Positions 25,002-34,492 of a stretch of 64,000 nt of DNA are shown piece by piece. Source of the stretch: Lachnospiraceae bacterium (lineage in GTDB: Bacteria > Bacillota > Clostridia > Lachnospirales > Lachnospiraceae); assembly GCA_017431345.1 (NCBI GenBank), contig JAFRLH010000030.1, positions 1-64,000 on the forward strand. The letters run 5' to 3'. Below the pieces are notes generated by a model. That model worked only from the letters and a program-made list of their open reading frames with translations, did not search any database and had not been told where the DNA came from. Position 1 is the stretch's first letter. Each line of letters opens with the position of its first letter. The position numbers and the translations under genes were made by a program.

Positions 25002-26423
25002 ATGCAGAAAAATGATATTATTGAACTGAAAATAGAGGACATTACAGAGCAGGGCGAGGGTATCGGAAAGGTATCCGGCTATGCTCTTTTTGTTAAAGAC
25101 ACGGTACCCGGAGATACCGTAAAAGCCAAAGTGATCAAGGCGAAGAAGAGCTATGGATACGCAAAGCTGATGGAAGTCCTGACGCCTTCCGCAGACAGGG
25201 TAAGCCCGCGCTGTCCGGCGGCAGGACCATGCGGCGGATGCCAGCTGCAGGCGATGGACTATCAGGCGCAGCTGGCGTTCAAAAGGAAGAAAGTCGGTGA
25301 GCATCTGCGGCGGATCGGCGGTTTTGAAGTACTTTATGATACCGATGCTTCGCTGTCCGGATCCGCCGGGGAAAACACCGTATTTGTGGAACCGGTCCTC
25401 GGCATGGAGGAACCCTGGGAGTACAGGAATAAATTTCTGGTGCCGGTGAGAAAGACGCGGGACGGCAGGATCATTACCGGCTTTTATGCCGGCAGGACAC
25501 ATTCCGTCATAGAAACACCGCATTGTTTTCTGGGGGAAGCCGTATACGATGAGATCCTGAAATCTGTGCGTGATTTCATGTCGGAATATGGCATCGAACC
25601 GTATGAAGAAGCGTCCGGAAAAGGGGTCGTCAGACATGTGATGATCCGGAAAGGGAAAAAGACCGGGCAGATCATGGTGTGCCTGGTGATCAACCGGAAG
25701 AAACTCCCGCATGCGGATGTCCTGGCGGAGCGGCTGTCTGCTGTCCCGGGGTTCGTATCCTTTTCGCTGAACGTGAATACGGAGCGGAATAATGTGATCA
25801 TGGGTGACCGGATCATTCCGGTATACGGAGAACCCTGGATTGAGGATCTGATCGGCGATGTGAAGTACCGTATCTCGCCGCTCTCTTTCTTCCAGGTCAA
25901 TCCGGAGCAGACAGAGAAGCTTTACGGCAAAGTGCTGGAATATGCAGCGCTCACCGGAAAAGAGACTGTCTGGGATCTGTACTGCGGCACCGGAACGATC
26001 TCGCTGTTCCTGGCACGGGAAGCCGGCCATGTCTACGGTGTGGAGATCGTCCCGGAAGCAATAGAGGATGCAGAACATAATGCCGCTGTGAACAGCATTG
26101 CGAACGCATCGTTTTTCTGCGGCAAAGCGGAAGAAGTGATGCCGGAACTTCTGCATGCCGGCGCGGAAGGGACGGCGGCAGCGGAGATCGCTGTGGTCGA
26201 TCCGCCCAGGAAAGGCTGTGACGGGACACTGCTTGAGACACTGCTTGCCATGAGACCCGCAAAGATCGTTTATGTCAGCTGTGATTCGGCAACGCTCGCC
26301 AGGGATCTGAAGATCCTGTGCGGAGAAGGACAGTATGCGGTCAGGAAAGTACAGCCGGTGGATATGTTTCCCCAGAGCGGCGGGATCGAGACGGTAGTAA
26401 AGCTTGAAAGAAACGGATTATAA
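25002..26423 (+). CDS. rlmD: 23S rRNA (uracil-5-)-methyltransferase, RlmD/RumA family
   Basis: A 473-residue SAM-dependent methyltransferase that makes 5-methyluridine in 23S rRNA (and perhaps tRNA). Domains: TRAM (residues 1-60), an insert with the 4Fe-4S cysteines (CPAAGPCGGCQLQ), and the Rossmann methyltransferase with WDLYCGTGTISLFLA, VVDPPRKGCD and the nucleophile region YVSCDSATLARDL. Clostridia often have one enzyme covering both 747 and 1939 (RlmCD), so the exact site is open. The next gene follows after 16 bases. Confidence 0.92.
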   Translation: MQKNDIIELKIEDITEQGEGIGKVSGYALFVKDTVPGDTVKAKVIKAKKSYGYAKLMEVLTPSADRVSPRCPAAGPCGGCQLQAMDYQAQLAFKRKKVGEHLRRIGGFEVLYDTDASLSGSAGENTVFVEPVLGMEEPWEYRNKFLVPVRKTRDGRIITGFYAGRTHSVIETPHCFLGEAVYDEILKSVRDFMSEYGIEPYEEASGKGVVRHVMIRKGKKTGQIMVCLVINRKKLPHADVLAERLSAVPGFVSFSLNVNTERNNVIMGDRIIPVYGEPWIEDLIGDVKYRISPLSFFQVNPEQTEKLYGKVLEYAALTGKETVWDLYCGTGTISLFLAREAGHVYGVEIVPEAIEDAEHNAAVNSIANASFFCGKAEEVMPELLHAGAEGTAAAEIAVVDPPRKGCDGTLLETLLAMRPAKIVYVSCDSATLARDLKILCGEGQYAVRKVQPVDMFPQSGGIETVVKLERNGL

Positions 26424-26439
26424 AAAGGGGGTGCCTGCA

Positions 26440-26955
26440 ATGTTCAGGGAGATGCGAAGAAAAGCACAGCAGACCAGTACAGAAGAATGCATTGAGATCT
26501 TAAAGCGCGGAAAGACAGGTATACTCGGCGTGTCCGGAGATGACGGATATCCGTATACGGTCCCGGTCAATTTCGCGTACCAGGATGGGAAAGACGGAGT
26601 CCCCGGAACGATCCATATCCACTGCGCAGTGACCGGCCACAAGATCGACGGGATCAAACGCAATGAAAAGGTATCGTTCTGCGTGATCGACCGGGATGAA
26701 GTGATGCCGGAGGAACGCTCGACGAAATATCTGAGCGTGATCGCGTTCGGAAAAGCGAGGTTCCTGACGGATCCGGAAGAAATGAGAGCCTCTGCCAATT
26801 CGATCGGCGCGAAGTATTCCGGCGATTATAAGGAACTCTATGAAGCTGAAACAGAAGACTATCTGAAGCGCGGCGGCCTGTGCTGCATCGTGATCACGAT
26901 CGACCATATGACCGGCAAGATGGGCAGGATGCTGATGAAGGAGAGAAAACAGTAA
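26440..26955 (+). CDS. pyridoxamine 5'-phosphate oxidase-like flavin-binding protein
   Basis: A 171-residue split-barrel protein that probably binds FMN. Family features: EECIEILKRGKTGILGVSGDDGYPYTVPVNF at the N-terminus, a central HCAVTGHKIDGIKRN and the SVIAFGKARF strand. Such proteins are usually annotated PNPOx-family or nitroimidazole-resistance-like; a specific substrate cannot be assigned. The frame is open from a TTG at 26404 inside rlmD; the ATG at 26440 has an AAAAAGGGGG site (the GTG at 26431 is a weaker alternative). Last gene of the operon. Confidence 0.85.
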   Translation: MFREMRRKAQQTSTEECIEILKRGKTGILGVSGDDGYPYTVPVNFAYQDGKDGVPGTIHIHCAVTGHKIDGIKRNEKVSFCVIDRDEVMPEERSTKYLSVIAFGKARFLTDPEEMRASANSIGAKYSGDYKELYEAETEDYLKRGGLCCIVITIDHMTGKMGRMLMKERKQ

Positions 26956-27025
26956 TCTTAATCTGTTTTGAAGGAACAGATACAGCTTTACCTTTTGCGT
27001 GAAGCAATACAAATCGTGCAGCAAT

Positions 27026-27057
27026 AAAAAAGGAACCGGGCGTCCGGTTCCTTTTCT
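27026..27057. terminator. bidirectional terminator
   Basis: AAAAAAGGAACCGG and CCGGTTCCTTTTCT arms around GCGT. It can serve both the operon ending at 26955 and the convergent GAPDH gene. Confidence 0.85.
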
Positions 27058-27074
27058 GTGCATTATCTCAAAAA

Positions 27075-28178
27075 TTATTTCTTTGCAGCTTTCTTCTCTT
27101 CTGCAGCGGCAGCAGCTTCAGCAGCCTTCTTCGCGGCAGCCTTTGCTTCGCGCTCGACCTTCTTGATGTCCTGACGGGCAGCATACTGCAGCAGGTCGAT
27201 GCACTGGTTTGAATAACCCCACTCATTGTCGTACCATGCGATCAGCTTTACGAAGGAATCGTCCAGCATGATGCCGGCCTTGACATCAAAGATGCAGGTC
27301 TGGAAGTTTCCGCGAAGGTCGGAGGAGACGATCTCATCGGTGTTGTACTCGATGATGCCCTTCATGGAATGACGGCTTGCATCCTCTACCGCGTCGCAGA
27401 TATCTTCATAAGTGGTCTTGGTCTTCAGCTGAGCAGTCAGGTCCACAACGGAAACATCGTTCGTGGGAACACGGAAGCTCATGCCTGTCATCTTTCCCTT
27501 CAGCTCCGGAATGACCATACCGACAGCCTTCGCAGCGCCGGTGGAGGAAGGAATGATGTTATTGAATACGGAACGGCCTGTTCTCCAGTCACGTCCTCCG
27601 TTGGAGTCAACGGGCTTCTGCTTGGAAGTGGAAGCGTGGATCGTGGACATAAGGGCTTTCTCGATGCCGAAGGTGTCGTTGATGACCTTGGCCAGAGGAG
27701 CAAGGCAGTTTGTCGTACAGGAAGCATTGGAAATGATCTTCATGGAAGGATCATAGGTACGATGATTTACGCCCATAACGAAGGTAGGGAACTCTTTGTC
27801 CTTGCCGGGAGCGGTAAGGATGACCTTCTTTGCGCCGCCTTCGAAATGCTTTGCGCAGTCTTCAAGCGTACGGAATTTGCCGGTGGATTCGATGATGTAC
27901 TCGGCTCCTGCGGATGCCCAGTCGATCTTGGCCGGATCTTCTTCGGAGAAGACCTTGATCTTCTTGCCGTTGATCACGAGCTCGGTATCGGTGGAACGGA
28001 CACGTCCTTTGAAACGTCCGAATACTGAATCATACTCCATCTGATAAGCCATACGGTGAATATCCGCATTGCGGAGGTTGATCGCGCATACTTCGATATC
28101 GGTATCGCGCTCCTCAAGGATGCGGAGGATAACACGGGCAATACGACCAAATCCGTTAATACCTACTTTTACCAGCAT
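27075..28178 (-). CDS. gap: glyceraldehyde-3-phosphate dehydrogenase, type I
   Basis: About 367 residues. NAD-binding start MLVKVGINGFGRIAR, catalytic cysteine in SNASCTTNCLAPLAK, and the classical DVSVVDLT and WYDNEWGYSNQ segments. Catalyses oxidative phosphorylation of glyceraldehyde 3-phosphate in glycolysis. The frame is open to 28292, but the ATG at 28178 has AAAGGAGAA upstream and begins the family N-terminus. Odd feature: after the usual end (about residue 335) the chain continues with about 30 residues made mostly of A, K and E. A near-consensus promoter lies upstream. Confidence 0.95.
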   Translation of the reverse strand: MLVKVGINGFGRIARVILRILEERDTDIEVCAINLRNADIHRMAYQMEYDSVFGRFKGRVRSTDTELVINGKKIKVFSEEDPAKIDWASAGAEYIIESTGKFRTLEDCAKHFEGGAKKVILTAPGKDKEFPTFVMGVNHRTYDPSMKIISNASCTTNCLAPLAKVINDTFGIEKALMSTIHASTSKQKPVDSNGGRDWRTGRSVFNNIIPSSTGAAKAVGMVIPELKGKMTGMSFRVPTNDVSVVDLTAQLKTKTTYEDICDAVEDASRHSMKGIIEYNTDEIVSSDLRGNFQTCIFDVKAGIMLDDSFVKLIAWYDNEWGYSNQCIDLLQYAARQDIKKVEREAKAAAKKAAEAAAAAEEKKAAKK

Positions 28179-28238
28179 AATACTTCTCCTTTCGCGGCTT
28201 TGTGTTTCTTTTTTAGGGTACCGCACGTCCATGTCTCT

Positions 28239-28267
28239 ATTATACTTTATAATTCTATTTTGTTCAA
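28239..28267 (-). promoter_or_regulatory. strong promoter of the GAPDH gene
   Basis: Read on the reverse strand: TTGAAC (28267-28262), 17 bases, TATAAT (28244-28239). It fits a highly expressed glycolytic gene with a leader of about 55 bases. Confidence 0.8.
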
Positions 28268-28383
28268 TTTTATTACTTAAATAATAATACATAAATTATA
28301 TATATATGAAGGGCTTGACGGGAGCGGGATAAGATATGAAAATAACTGCACAGAATGAGAAGATATTTAAAGGAGATCTGAAA

Positions 28384-29256
28384 ATGTCAGAGACGGTCAG
28401 ACAGAATGCTGTCAGCGAATATGCGAAGGAAGTGGAAAAGTCGATCAGGAAGCGTTTTCACAAACGCCTGCTTTCTCCGTTTGCAAAAGCGATCAATACC
28501 TATGAACTGCTCTCCCCCGGCGATCATGTGGCAGTCTGCATTTCCGGCGGAAAGGATTCCATGCTCATGGCCAAACTGTTTCAGGAACTGAAACGCCATG
28601 ACAAATTCCCCTTCGCACTGACATTCCTGGTGATGGATCCCGGATATAATGAAGAGAACAGAAAATTGATCGAAGAAAATGCGGCGAAGCTGGAGATCCC
28701 GGTCGAAATATTTGATTCGACTATATTTAACTCGGTTGTGGATATCGAAAAATCGCCGTGCTATCTTTGTGCCAGGATGCGGCGCGGGCATCTGTATGCG
28801 AAAGCGAGGGAACTTGGCTGCAACAAGATCGCGCTCGGGCATCATTATGACGATGTGATCGAAACGATCCTGATGGGGATGCTATACGGCGGCCAGGTAC
28901 AGACCATGATGCCGAAGCTGCACAGTACGAACTTCCCGGGAATGGAGCTGATCCGCCCGATGTACCTGATCAGGGAAGACGACATAAAGCTCTGGAGAGA
29001 CGCCAACGGTCTGAAATTCTTAAGATGTGCCTGCCGGTTTACCGAAAACAATGAAGTGACAGAGGAAACAGAATGGACCCCGGGCGGTGAGCCGGAGTCC
29101 AAACGTCTTGCTGTAAAGCTTCTTATTAAAGAAATGAAGAAAACGAATCCCTTTGTGGAATCGAATATCTTTAAGAGCGTGGAGAACGTGAACCTGAGCA
29201 CGGTGATCGCGTATAAGAAGGACGGTGTGGTGCACCGGTTCACAGAAGAATATTGA
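28384..29256 (+). CDS. TtcA-like PP-loop ATPase (tRNA 2-thiolation type)
   Basis: A 290-residue member of the TilS/TtcA ATP-pyrophosphatase group. The PP-loop is VCISGGKDSM (about residue 50), and the TtcA-type cysteine pair is in CYLCARMRRGHLY; ALGHHYDDVIET follows as in TtcA. TtcA makes 2-thiocytidine in tRNA; in Clostridia the gene is often annotated so without proof. The frame is open from an ATG at 28336; the ATG at 28384 has an AAAGGAG site 8 bases upstream and is preferred. It is divergent from GAPDH and convergent with argS. Confidence 0.82.
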   Translation: MSETVRQNAVSEYAKEVEKSIRKRFHKRLLSPFAKAINTYELLSPGDHVAVCISGGKDSMLMAKLFQELKRHDKFPFALTFLVMDPGYNEENRKLIEENAAKLEIPVEIFDSTIFNSVVDIEKSPCYLCARMRRGHLYAKARELGCNKIALGHHYDDVIETILMGMLYGGQVQTMMPKLHSTNFPGMELIRPMYLIREDDIKLWRDANGLKFLRCACRFTENNEVTEETEWTPGGEPESKRLAVKLLIKEMKKTNPFVESNIFKSVENVNLSTVIAYKKDGVVHRFTEEY

Positions 29257-29309
29257 GGATCTCTTCCGGTGCTTTCTCAGGCGCCTTCCCCCTTCAGGGG
29301 CGGGAGAGG

Positions 29310-31076
29310 TCACATCTGCTCCGGTGCGGAGAATCCGAGCAGGTCGATGCCTGTCTCCAGGACCCGCAGCGCAGCGCTGATCAGCGCGATCCAGCTCTTC
29401 TTTCGCTCCTTATCGCTCTCCGTCAGTATTCTGTGCTCGTGATAGAAACTGTTGAAAGCATTGGATACTTCATAAATATACTGGCAGATCCGGTGCGGCG
29501 CGATATCGTCGCAGGCATCGTTTATGGCGGCACCTGCTCCGCACAGCTTCAGCTGCAGCGCTTTTTCGGATGCATCGCCGGCCGGCAGGATCCATCCGTT
29601 CATGGATGCGTCTGCTTCTGTCAGATATTTCTTCAGGATGGATTTGATCCTGACGATCGTATAGAGGATATACGGTCCTGTATTTCCTTCAAAGGACAGG
29701 AACCTGTCCATATCAAACACATAGTTCTTTCCGGCCTGGTTCGACAGATCACCGTATTTCAGCGCTGCCAGCCCGACCATTTCCGCGACTTCCTGCGCCG
29801 CGTCGTCATCCATGCTGCCGTTCTCCTTTATCCTTGCGAGAGCGGCTTCGTTGATATCGGAGATCAGCGTTTCCAGGCGCATGACGCCGCCTTCACGGGT
29901 CTTGAACGGTTTGCCGTCTTTTCCGTTCATGGTGCCGAAGCCGAGGAAAGTGAGTTTTGTTTCCGGGCGGATGATGCCGGCTTTTCTGGCGGTGCGGAAC
30001 ACCTGGGTAAAATGCATGTCCTGACGCTTGTCCACAACATAAAGCACTTCATCGGGATGATAATCGCGTTCGCGCTGGACCAGTGTCGCCAGATCTGTTG
30101 TGGCGTAGAGTGAAGCACCGTCTGATTTTTTGATCAGGCAGGGCGGGACATCGTGGGTGTCGGTCTCTTCCTGGACTTCCACGACCATGGCGCCCTGGCT
30201 CTCGACAAGCAGTCCCTTCGCTTCCATGTCAGCGATCATAGCCGGGATGAATTCCTGCGCGTCGCTTTCACCTTTCCACAGGTCAAAGTGAACATCCAGC
30301 TTTTCGTAGTTCTTTTTAAGATCAGTTACCGAAAGACTGATGATATGTTCGAAGATCGCGCGGTATCCGCGGACGCCTTTCTGAAGCGCAATCGTCGCAT
30401 TGTGCGCCGCTTCCGCGAACGCTTCATCTTCCTTGCTGCGCGCGCTTGCCGTAGGATAGATCTCTTCCAGATCCGAAAGCGTAAACGGGGCTTCCTCCGG
30501 ATATTCCCCTTCATAAGCAGGATCGAAGTAGGGAAGATCCGGCTGACGGCGGCGGAGCTCCTCCATGATCAGGCCCATCTGCAGGCCCCAGTCGCCCAGA
30601 TGGATGTCTCCCAGGACTTCATAGCCGGCATAGCGGTAAATGCGCTTTAAGCTTTCACCGATGATCGCTGCACGGAGATGGCCCACGTGCAGCGGCTTTG
30701 CCACATTCGGCCCGCCGTAATCCATGATCACTTTTTTGCCGGTCCCGGCCTGTTCGGTGAGCAGGTGCTCATCGGCCGCGACTTCGGCAAGCATTTCCGC
30801 CAGGGCCTCCGGAGCGACAGTAATATTAATGAATCCGGGCTTTACGGATTCGATCTTCTCAAAGATATCATTGTCCGCACAGGCAGCGGCTACCTCATCG
30901 GCGATCACAAAAGGCGCTTTGTGATATTTCTTCGCGCCTGCCATCGCGCCGTTGCACTGGTATTCACACAGATCGGGACGGTTGCTCGTCACGACCGTTC
31001 CGAGAGATTCGTCATAACCGCAGGATGCAAAAGCGCTCTTAAGGACTTCTTCCAGTTTCTTCTGTATTATATTCAT
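29310..31076 (-). CDS. argS: arginyl-tRNA synthetase
   Basis: A 588-residue class I synthetase. N-terminal Add-1 domain, HIGH-type motif in PNVAKPLHVGHLRAA, the KTREGG region after DGKPF in place of a canonical KMSKS loop, and a C-terminal DALR-type anticodon-binding domain (LSNQAGKNYVF, ALRVLETGIDLLG). The frame is open to 31214, but the ATG at 31076 is preceded by CGGAGGAA and begins MNIIQKKL. No T-box is visible upstream. Downstream (3') lies the convergent TtcA-like gene. Confidence 0.94.
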   Translation of the reverse strand: MNIIQKKLEEVLKSAFASCGYDESLGTVVTSNRPDLCEYQCNGAMAGAKKYHKAPFVIADEVAAACADNDIFEKIESVKPGFINITVAPEALAEMLAEVAADEHLLTEQAGTGKKVIMDYGGPNVAKPLHVGHLRAAIIGESLKRIYRYAGYEVLGDIHLGDWGLQMGLIMEELRRRQPDLPYFDPAYEGEYPEEAPFTLSDLEEIYPTASARSKEDEAFAEAAHNATIALQKGVRGYRAIFEHIISLSVTDLKKNYEKLDVHFDLWKGESDAQEFIPAMIADMEAKGLLVESQGAMVVEVQEETDTHDVPPCLIKKSDGASLYATTDLATLVQRERDYHPDEVLYVVDKRQDMHFTQVFRTARKAGIIRPETKLTFLGFGTMNGKDGKPFKTREGGVMRLETLISDINEAALARIKENGSMDDDAAQEVAEMVGLAALKYGDLSNQAGKNYVFDMDRFLSFEGNTGPYILYTIVRIKSILKKYLTEADASMNGWILPAGDASEKALQLKLCGAGAAINDACDDIAPHRICQYIYEVSNAFNSFYHEHRILTESDKERKKSWIALISAALRVLETGIDLLGFSAPEQM

Positions 31077-31566
31077 GCGTATTCCTCCGTATTTCGTCTC
31101 ATTATTGTAACAGTGAGGAAGATAAAAAGCAATGCGCTGACCGGGAATTCTTGCCGCGTAAGTGTAAAATGGCAGAAAGTGACCTGAAACAGAAAAATTG
31201 ATGAAACTGGCCACATGAAAACGTCGTTAATTCGATGAAGGGAAGGAAAAATATGACCGGAAATGAGAGAAATGATAATTCAGGTCACTAAAGATAGCAG
31301 GAAATGCCTGGAGAAGAGTGTTATTTGTGACCGGAAATAAGAGAAATGGAGTTTCAGGTCACTTAGGGAAGCAGATGGCCCTTGAAGAAGAGTGATATTT
31401 GTGACCTGAAACCAGCAATCTGTGAAAGAGGGTCATTTACAGAGAAAGAAAAGAAAGATGGACCGGTGAATTCATGTTTCGATGGACATTCTCGGGCAAA
31501 TAGGGTATGTTTATTCATAAAGCCGGAAAGATCCATGCGAAATATGCCGGCTGACTGGAGAAATGT
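31077..31566. other. intergenic region with tandem repeats
   Basis: About 490 bases between divergent argS and the aspartate kinase gene. The first 100 bases are the argS leader. The middle holds a four-unit repeat with a 74-base period (separate entry). The last 125 bases lead to the aspartate kinase gene; no lysine riboswitch pattern is visible and no convincing promoter was found. Confidence 0.6.
31179..31440 (+). repeat. degenerate tandem repeat with exact 74-bp period
   Basis: GTGACC(T/G)GAAA occurs at 31179, (A)TGACCGGAAA at 31253, GTGACCGGAAA at 31327 and GTGACCTGAAA at 31401: four starts exactly 74 bases apart. In units 2 and 3 an inverted arm TTTCAGGTCAC (or TTCAGGTCAC) lies 14 bases after the first arm, so each unit can form a hairpin. 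GAAGAGTG..ATTT precedes units 3 and 4. The last unit retains a weaker GGTCA arm. 74 is not a multiple of three, so this is not a coding repeat. Confidence 0.75.
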
Positions 31567-32880
31567 ATGAGAACGGTAGTAGCGAAATTCGGGGGCTCCT
31601 CCCTGGCGGATGCAGATCATTTTAAGAGGATCAAAGAGATCGTAAATGCAGATCCGGACCGCCGGTTCATCGTGGTGTCCGCCCCGGGAAAGAGATTCCC
31701 TGAGGATGTGAAGGTAACAGATCTGCTTCTGGCCTGTTATGAGGAAGCTGTGACAGGGAAGAGCTTTTCCGCCGAACTGGCACGTGTAAAAGAAAGATAT
31801 CAGGAGATCATTGACGGGCTCAGCCTGGATTTCCCGCTGGATAAGGAGATCGGCATCCTGAGCAGACATCTCTCGGGAAAGCCGGATCCGGAATATGTTG
31901 CCAGCCGCGGAGAATATCTGAATGCAAGGATCATGGCAGAATATCTCGGATTCACCTTCGTTGATCCGGAATGGTGCGTCTGCTTTGACAGCAGCGGGAA
32001 GCTGAATGACGCCATGACCAGAAGAGCGGTCAGCGCATCGCTCCGGCCGCTGGAACGCGCTGTCATCGCCGGATTTTACGGTGCAGACAATGACGGGCGG
32101 ATCAGAACGTTCTCAAGAGGCGGCTCGGATGTCACCGGAAGCCTCGCGGCGTGCGCACTGCATGCGGATCTGTATGAGAACTGGACGGACGTTTCCGGTC
32201 TGATGTCGGCGGATCCGCGCATCGTAAATGATCCGAAATCGGTCGAGTATATCAGCTACAGAGAACTCCGTACCTTATCCTATATGGGCGCTTCCGTGCT
32301 GCATACCGATTCCGTGCTTCCCGTGTCCGACATGGGCATCCCCATTAATATAAGGAATACAGAGCATCCGGAGCATCCCGGGACCATGATCGTAAGGAAA
32401 CTGCCGAAAGGGCAGAAAAAGGATCCGGTGGTCGGTGTTGCCGGCAGAAAGGGCATGACGGTCATCCAGGCGGAGAAGGTCATGGCGAGTGACGGTTCCG
32501 GATTTGCCGCTATCATCCTGGATCTTCTGCGGAAGCGTCAGCTGCCGTTCGAACAGTGCCTGACGGGAATCGATACGGTGACGATCGTCATCCGGAGCGA
32601 TCTTCTGGAACAGTATAAGGGAGATCTGCTGGAGGAGATGCGGGAAACGCTGCATCCGGACTTTATCTCCATCAAGGAGAATCTGTCGATGATCGCCGTG
32701 GTCGGCGAGAAGGGGACCGAAGCCAGCAATGCGAATGTGCAGGTCCTGCATGCGCTCACAAACGCCGGCATCGAGATCAGCACGATCAATCAGGGTACCG
32801 GAAAGCTGAACCTTCTGATCGGGATCCCGGAGGATAAATATGACACCGCGATCCGTGCGATCTATGAGACGATGGCCTGA
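31567..32880 (+). CDS. aspartate kinase
   Basis: A 437-residue monofunctional aspartokinase, first step of the aspartate family (lysine, threonine, methionine). N-terminal kinase domain with VVAKFGGSSLADADHFKRI and the SRGGSDVTGSLAA and DVSGLMSADPR motifs, then two ACT domains (about 300-437; SMIAVVGEKGTEAS and NAGIEISTINQGT) for feedback control. Which amino acid inhibits it cannot be told. It stands alone; proS begins 148 bases further on its own promoter. Confidence 0.92.
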   Translation: MRTVVAKFGGSSLADADHFKRIKEIVNADPDRRFIVVSAPGKRFPEDVKVTDLLLACYEEAVTGKSFSAELARVKERYQEIIDGLSLDFPLDKEIGILSRHLSGKPDPEYVASRGEYLNARIMAEYLGFTFVDPEWCVCFDSSGKLNDAMTRRAVSASLRPLERAVIAGFYGADNDGRIRTFSRGGSDVTGSLAACALHADLYENWTDVSGLMSADPRIVNDPKSVEYISYRELRTLSYMGASVLHTDSVLPVSDMGIPINIRNTEHPEHPGTMIVRKLPKGQKKDPVVGVAGRKGMTVIQAEKVMASDGSGFAAIILDLLRKRQLPFEQCLTGIDTVTIVIRSDLLEQYKGDLLEEMRETLHPDFISIKENLSMIAVVGEKGTEASNANVQVLHALTNAGIEISTINQGTGKLNLLIGIPEDKYDTAIRAIYETMA

Positions 32881-32918
32881 GCAGACAGAAAATGCAAGAC
32901 TGCTTCCGGTCTGTTTAC

Positions 32919-32947
32919 TTTACAAGAATTCCTGTTTATGTTATGCT
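32919..32947 (+). promoter_or_regulatory. promoter of proS
   Basis: TTTACA (32919-32924), 17 bases, TATGCT (32942-32947). Just downstream a GGGACC..GGTCCC-like hairpin near 32989-33005 precedes ACAGGAG and the ATG at 33029. Confidence 0.6.
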
Positions 32948-33028
32948 CCATGAACAGGAAATACAACGAAAAATCAAGGCGAAATCAGGGACCGATACCG
33001 TCCCGGGATAAAGAACAGGAGTATTGAA

Positions 33029-34468
33029 ATGGCTAAGGATAAAAAGCTTGTGGAAGCGATCACCCCGATGGATGTGGACTTTGCGCAGTGGTATACCGAT
33101 GTAGTAAAGAAGGCTGAACTTGTCAGCTATTCAAGTGTGAAGGGATGCATGATGATGCGTCCTGCAGGTTATGCGATCTGGGAAAACATCATGCAGCAGC
33201 TGGATGCCAGATTCAAGGAAACAGGCGTGGAGAATGTCGGCATGCCGCTCTTTATTCCGGAGAGCCTGCTGCAGAAGGAAAAGGACCATGTGGAAGGTTT
33301 TGCGCCGGAAGTCGCATGGGTAACGCATGGCGGAAACGAGAAGCTCGAGGAGCGTCTGTGCGTGCGTCCTACCTCTGAGACGCTTTTCTGTGAACTGTAT
33401 AAAAGCATCGTCGGATCTTACAGGGATCTGCCGAAGGTATATAACCAGTGGGGCACTGTAGTACGCTGGGAGAAGACGACAAGACCGTTCCTGCGCACGA
33501 CCGAGTTCTGGTGGCAGGAAGGCCACACCGCGCATGCGACCGCTGAGGATGCCATGGACCGCACCATCCAGATGCTGAATGTCTATGCGGACTTTGTGCA
33601 GGACGTCCTGGCGATTCCGGTCCTGAAAGGACAGAAGACCGATAAGGAGAAATTTGCCGGCGCGGAGGCCACCTATACGATCGAAGCCATGATGCACGAC
33701 GGCAAAGCGCTGCAGTCCGGAACGAGCCATTACTTCGGTACCGGATTTGCGGAAGCCTTCGGCATTCAGTATTCAGATAAGGACAATCAGCTGAAATATG
33801 TCCATCAGACATCCTGGGGACTTTCCGCCCGCGTGATCGGCGCGCTCATCATGGTCCACGGAGATGATTCCGGACTGGTGCTGCCGCCCAGGATCGCTCC
33901 CACGCAGGTCATGGTCATCCCGATCGCCCAGCATAAGCCCGGCGTCCTTGAAAAGGCGGAAGAACTGAAAGGCATCCTGAAAGCGGCCGGTCTGAAGGTC
34001 AAAGTGGATGATACGGACAAGAGCCCGGGATGGAAATTCTCTGAACAGGAAATGCGCGGTATTCCGGTACGTGTCGAGATCGGCCCGAAAGATATGGAAC
34101 AGAACCAGGCTGTCATCGTACGCCGCGATACCAGGGAGAAGAAGATCGTTTCTCTCGATACCCTGGCAGAAAGCGTAAAGGAGATGCTCGATGCCATGCA
34201 GCATGAGATGTTCGAGCGCGCGAAGGAGCGTCTGTACAGCAATATCAGAGATGCGAAGACGTATGACGAGTTTAAGGATCTTATTGCGAACAAACCCGGT
34301 TTCGTGCGCACCATGTGGTGCGGAGACCAGGCATGCGAGATGAAGATCAAGGAAGATACTTCCGCCACATCCCGCTGCATGCCGTTTGAACAGGAACAGA
34401 TCTCGGATGTCTGCGTGTGCTGCGGAAAGCCCGCGAAGAAGCTCATCTACTGGGGCAAAGCTTATTAA
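33029..34468 (+). CDS. proS: prolyl-tRNA synthetase (archaeal/eukaryote-like type)
   Basis: A 479-residue class II synthetase. Motif 2 region ([24 protein letters not shown]) and motif 3 ([14 protein letters not shown]) are present; the HGxxx anticodon-binding domain and the zinc-like C-terminal domain with [12 protein letters not shown] and CVCCGK follow. The length and the lack of the bacterial editing insert identify the short ProS type found in many Clostridia. glyA starts 24 bases downstream, so the two form an operon. Confidence 0.95.
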   Translation: MAKDKKLVEAITPMDVDFAQWYTDVVKKAELVSYSSVKGCMMMRPAGYAIWENIMQQLDARFKETGVENVGMPLFIPESLLQKEKDHVEGFAPEVAWVTHGGNEKLEERLCVRPTSETLFCELYKSIVGSYRDLPKVYNQWGTVVRWEKTTRPFLRTTEFWWQEGHTAHATAEDAMDRTIQMLNVYADFVQDVLAIPVLKGQKTDKEKFAGAEATYTIEAMMHDGKALQSGTSHYFGTGFAEAFGIQYSDKDNQLKYVHQTSWGLSARVIGALIMVHGDDSGLVLPPRIAPTQVMVIPIAQHKPGVLEKAEELKGILKAAGLKVKVDDTDKSPGWKFSEQEMRGIPVRVEIGPKDMEQNQAVIVRRDTREKKIVSLDTLAESVKEMLDAMQHEMFERAKERLYSNIRDAKTYDEFKDLIANKPGFVRTMWCGDQACEMKIKEDTSATSRCMPFEQEQISDVCVCCGKPAKKLIYWGKAY

Positions 34469-34492
34469 TATTCAACAGGAGACAGGATTGCC

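Noticed and set aside
31179-31440. 74-base repeat as a CRISPR or integron attC array
   Set aside because: Only about 11 bases repeat exactly, the rest of each unit differs throughout rather than as repeat plus spacer, and no integrase or cassette gene is nearby.
32985-33010. T-box before proS
   Set aside because: A GGGACC..GGTCCC-like hairpin resembles the T-box tail, but the conserved T-box sequence and specifier loop are missing.
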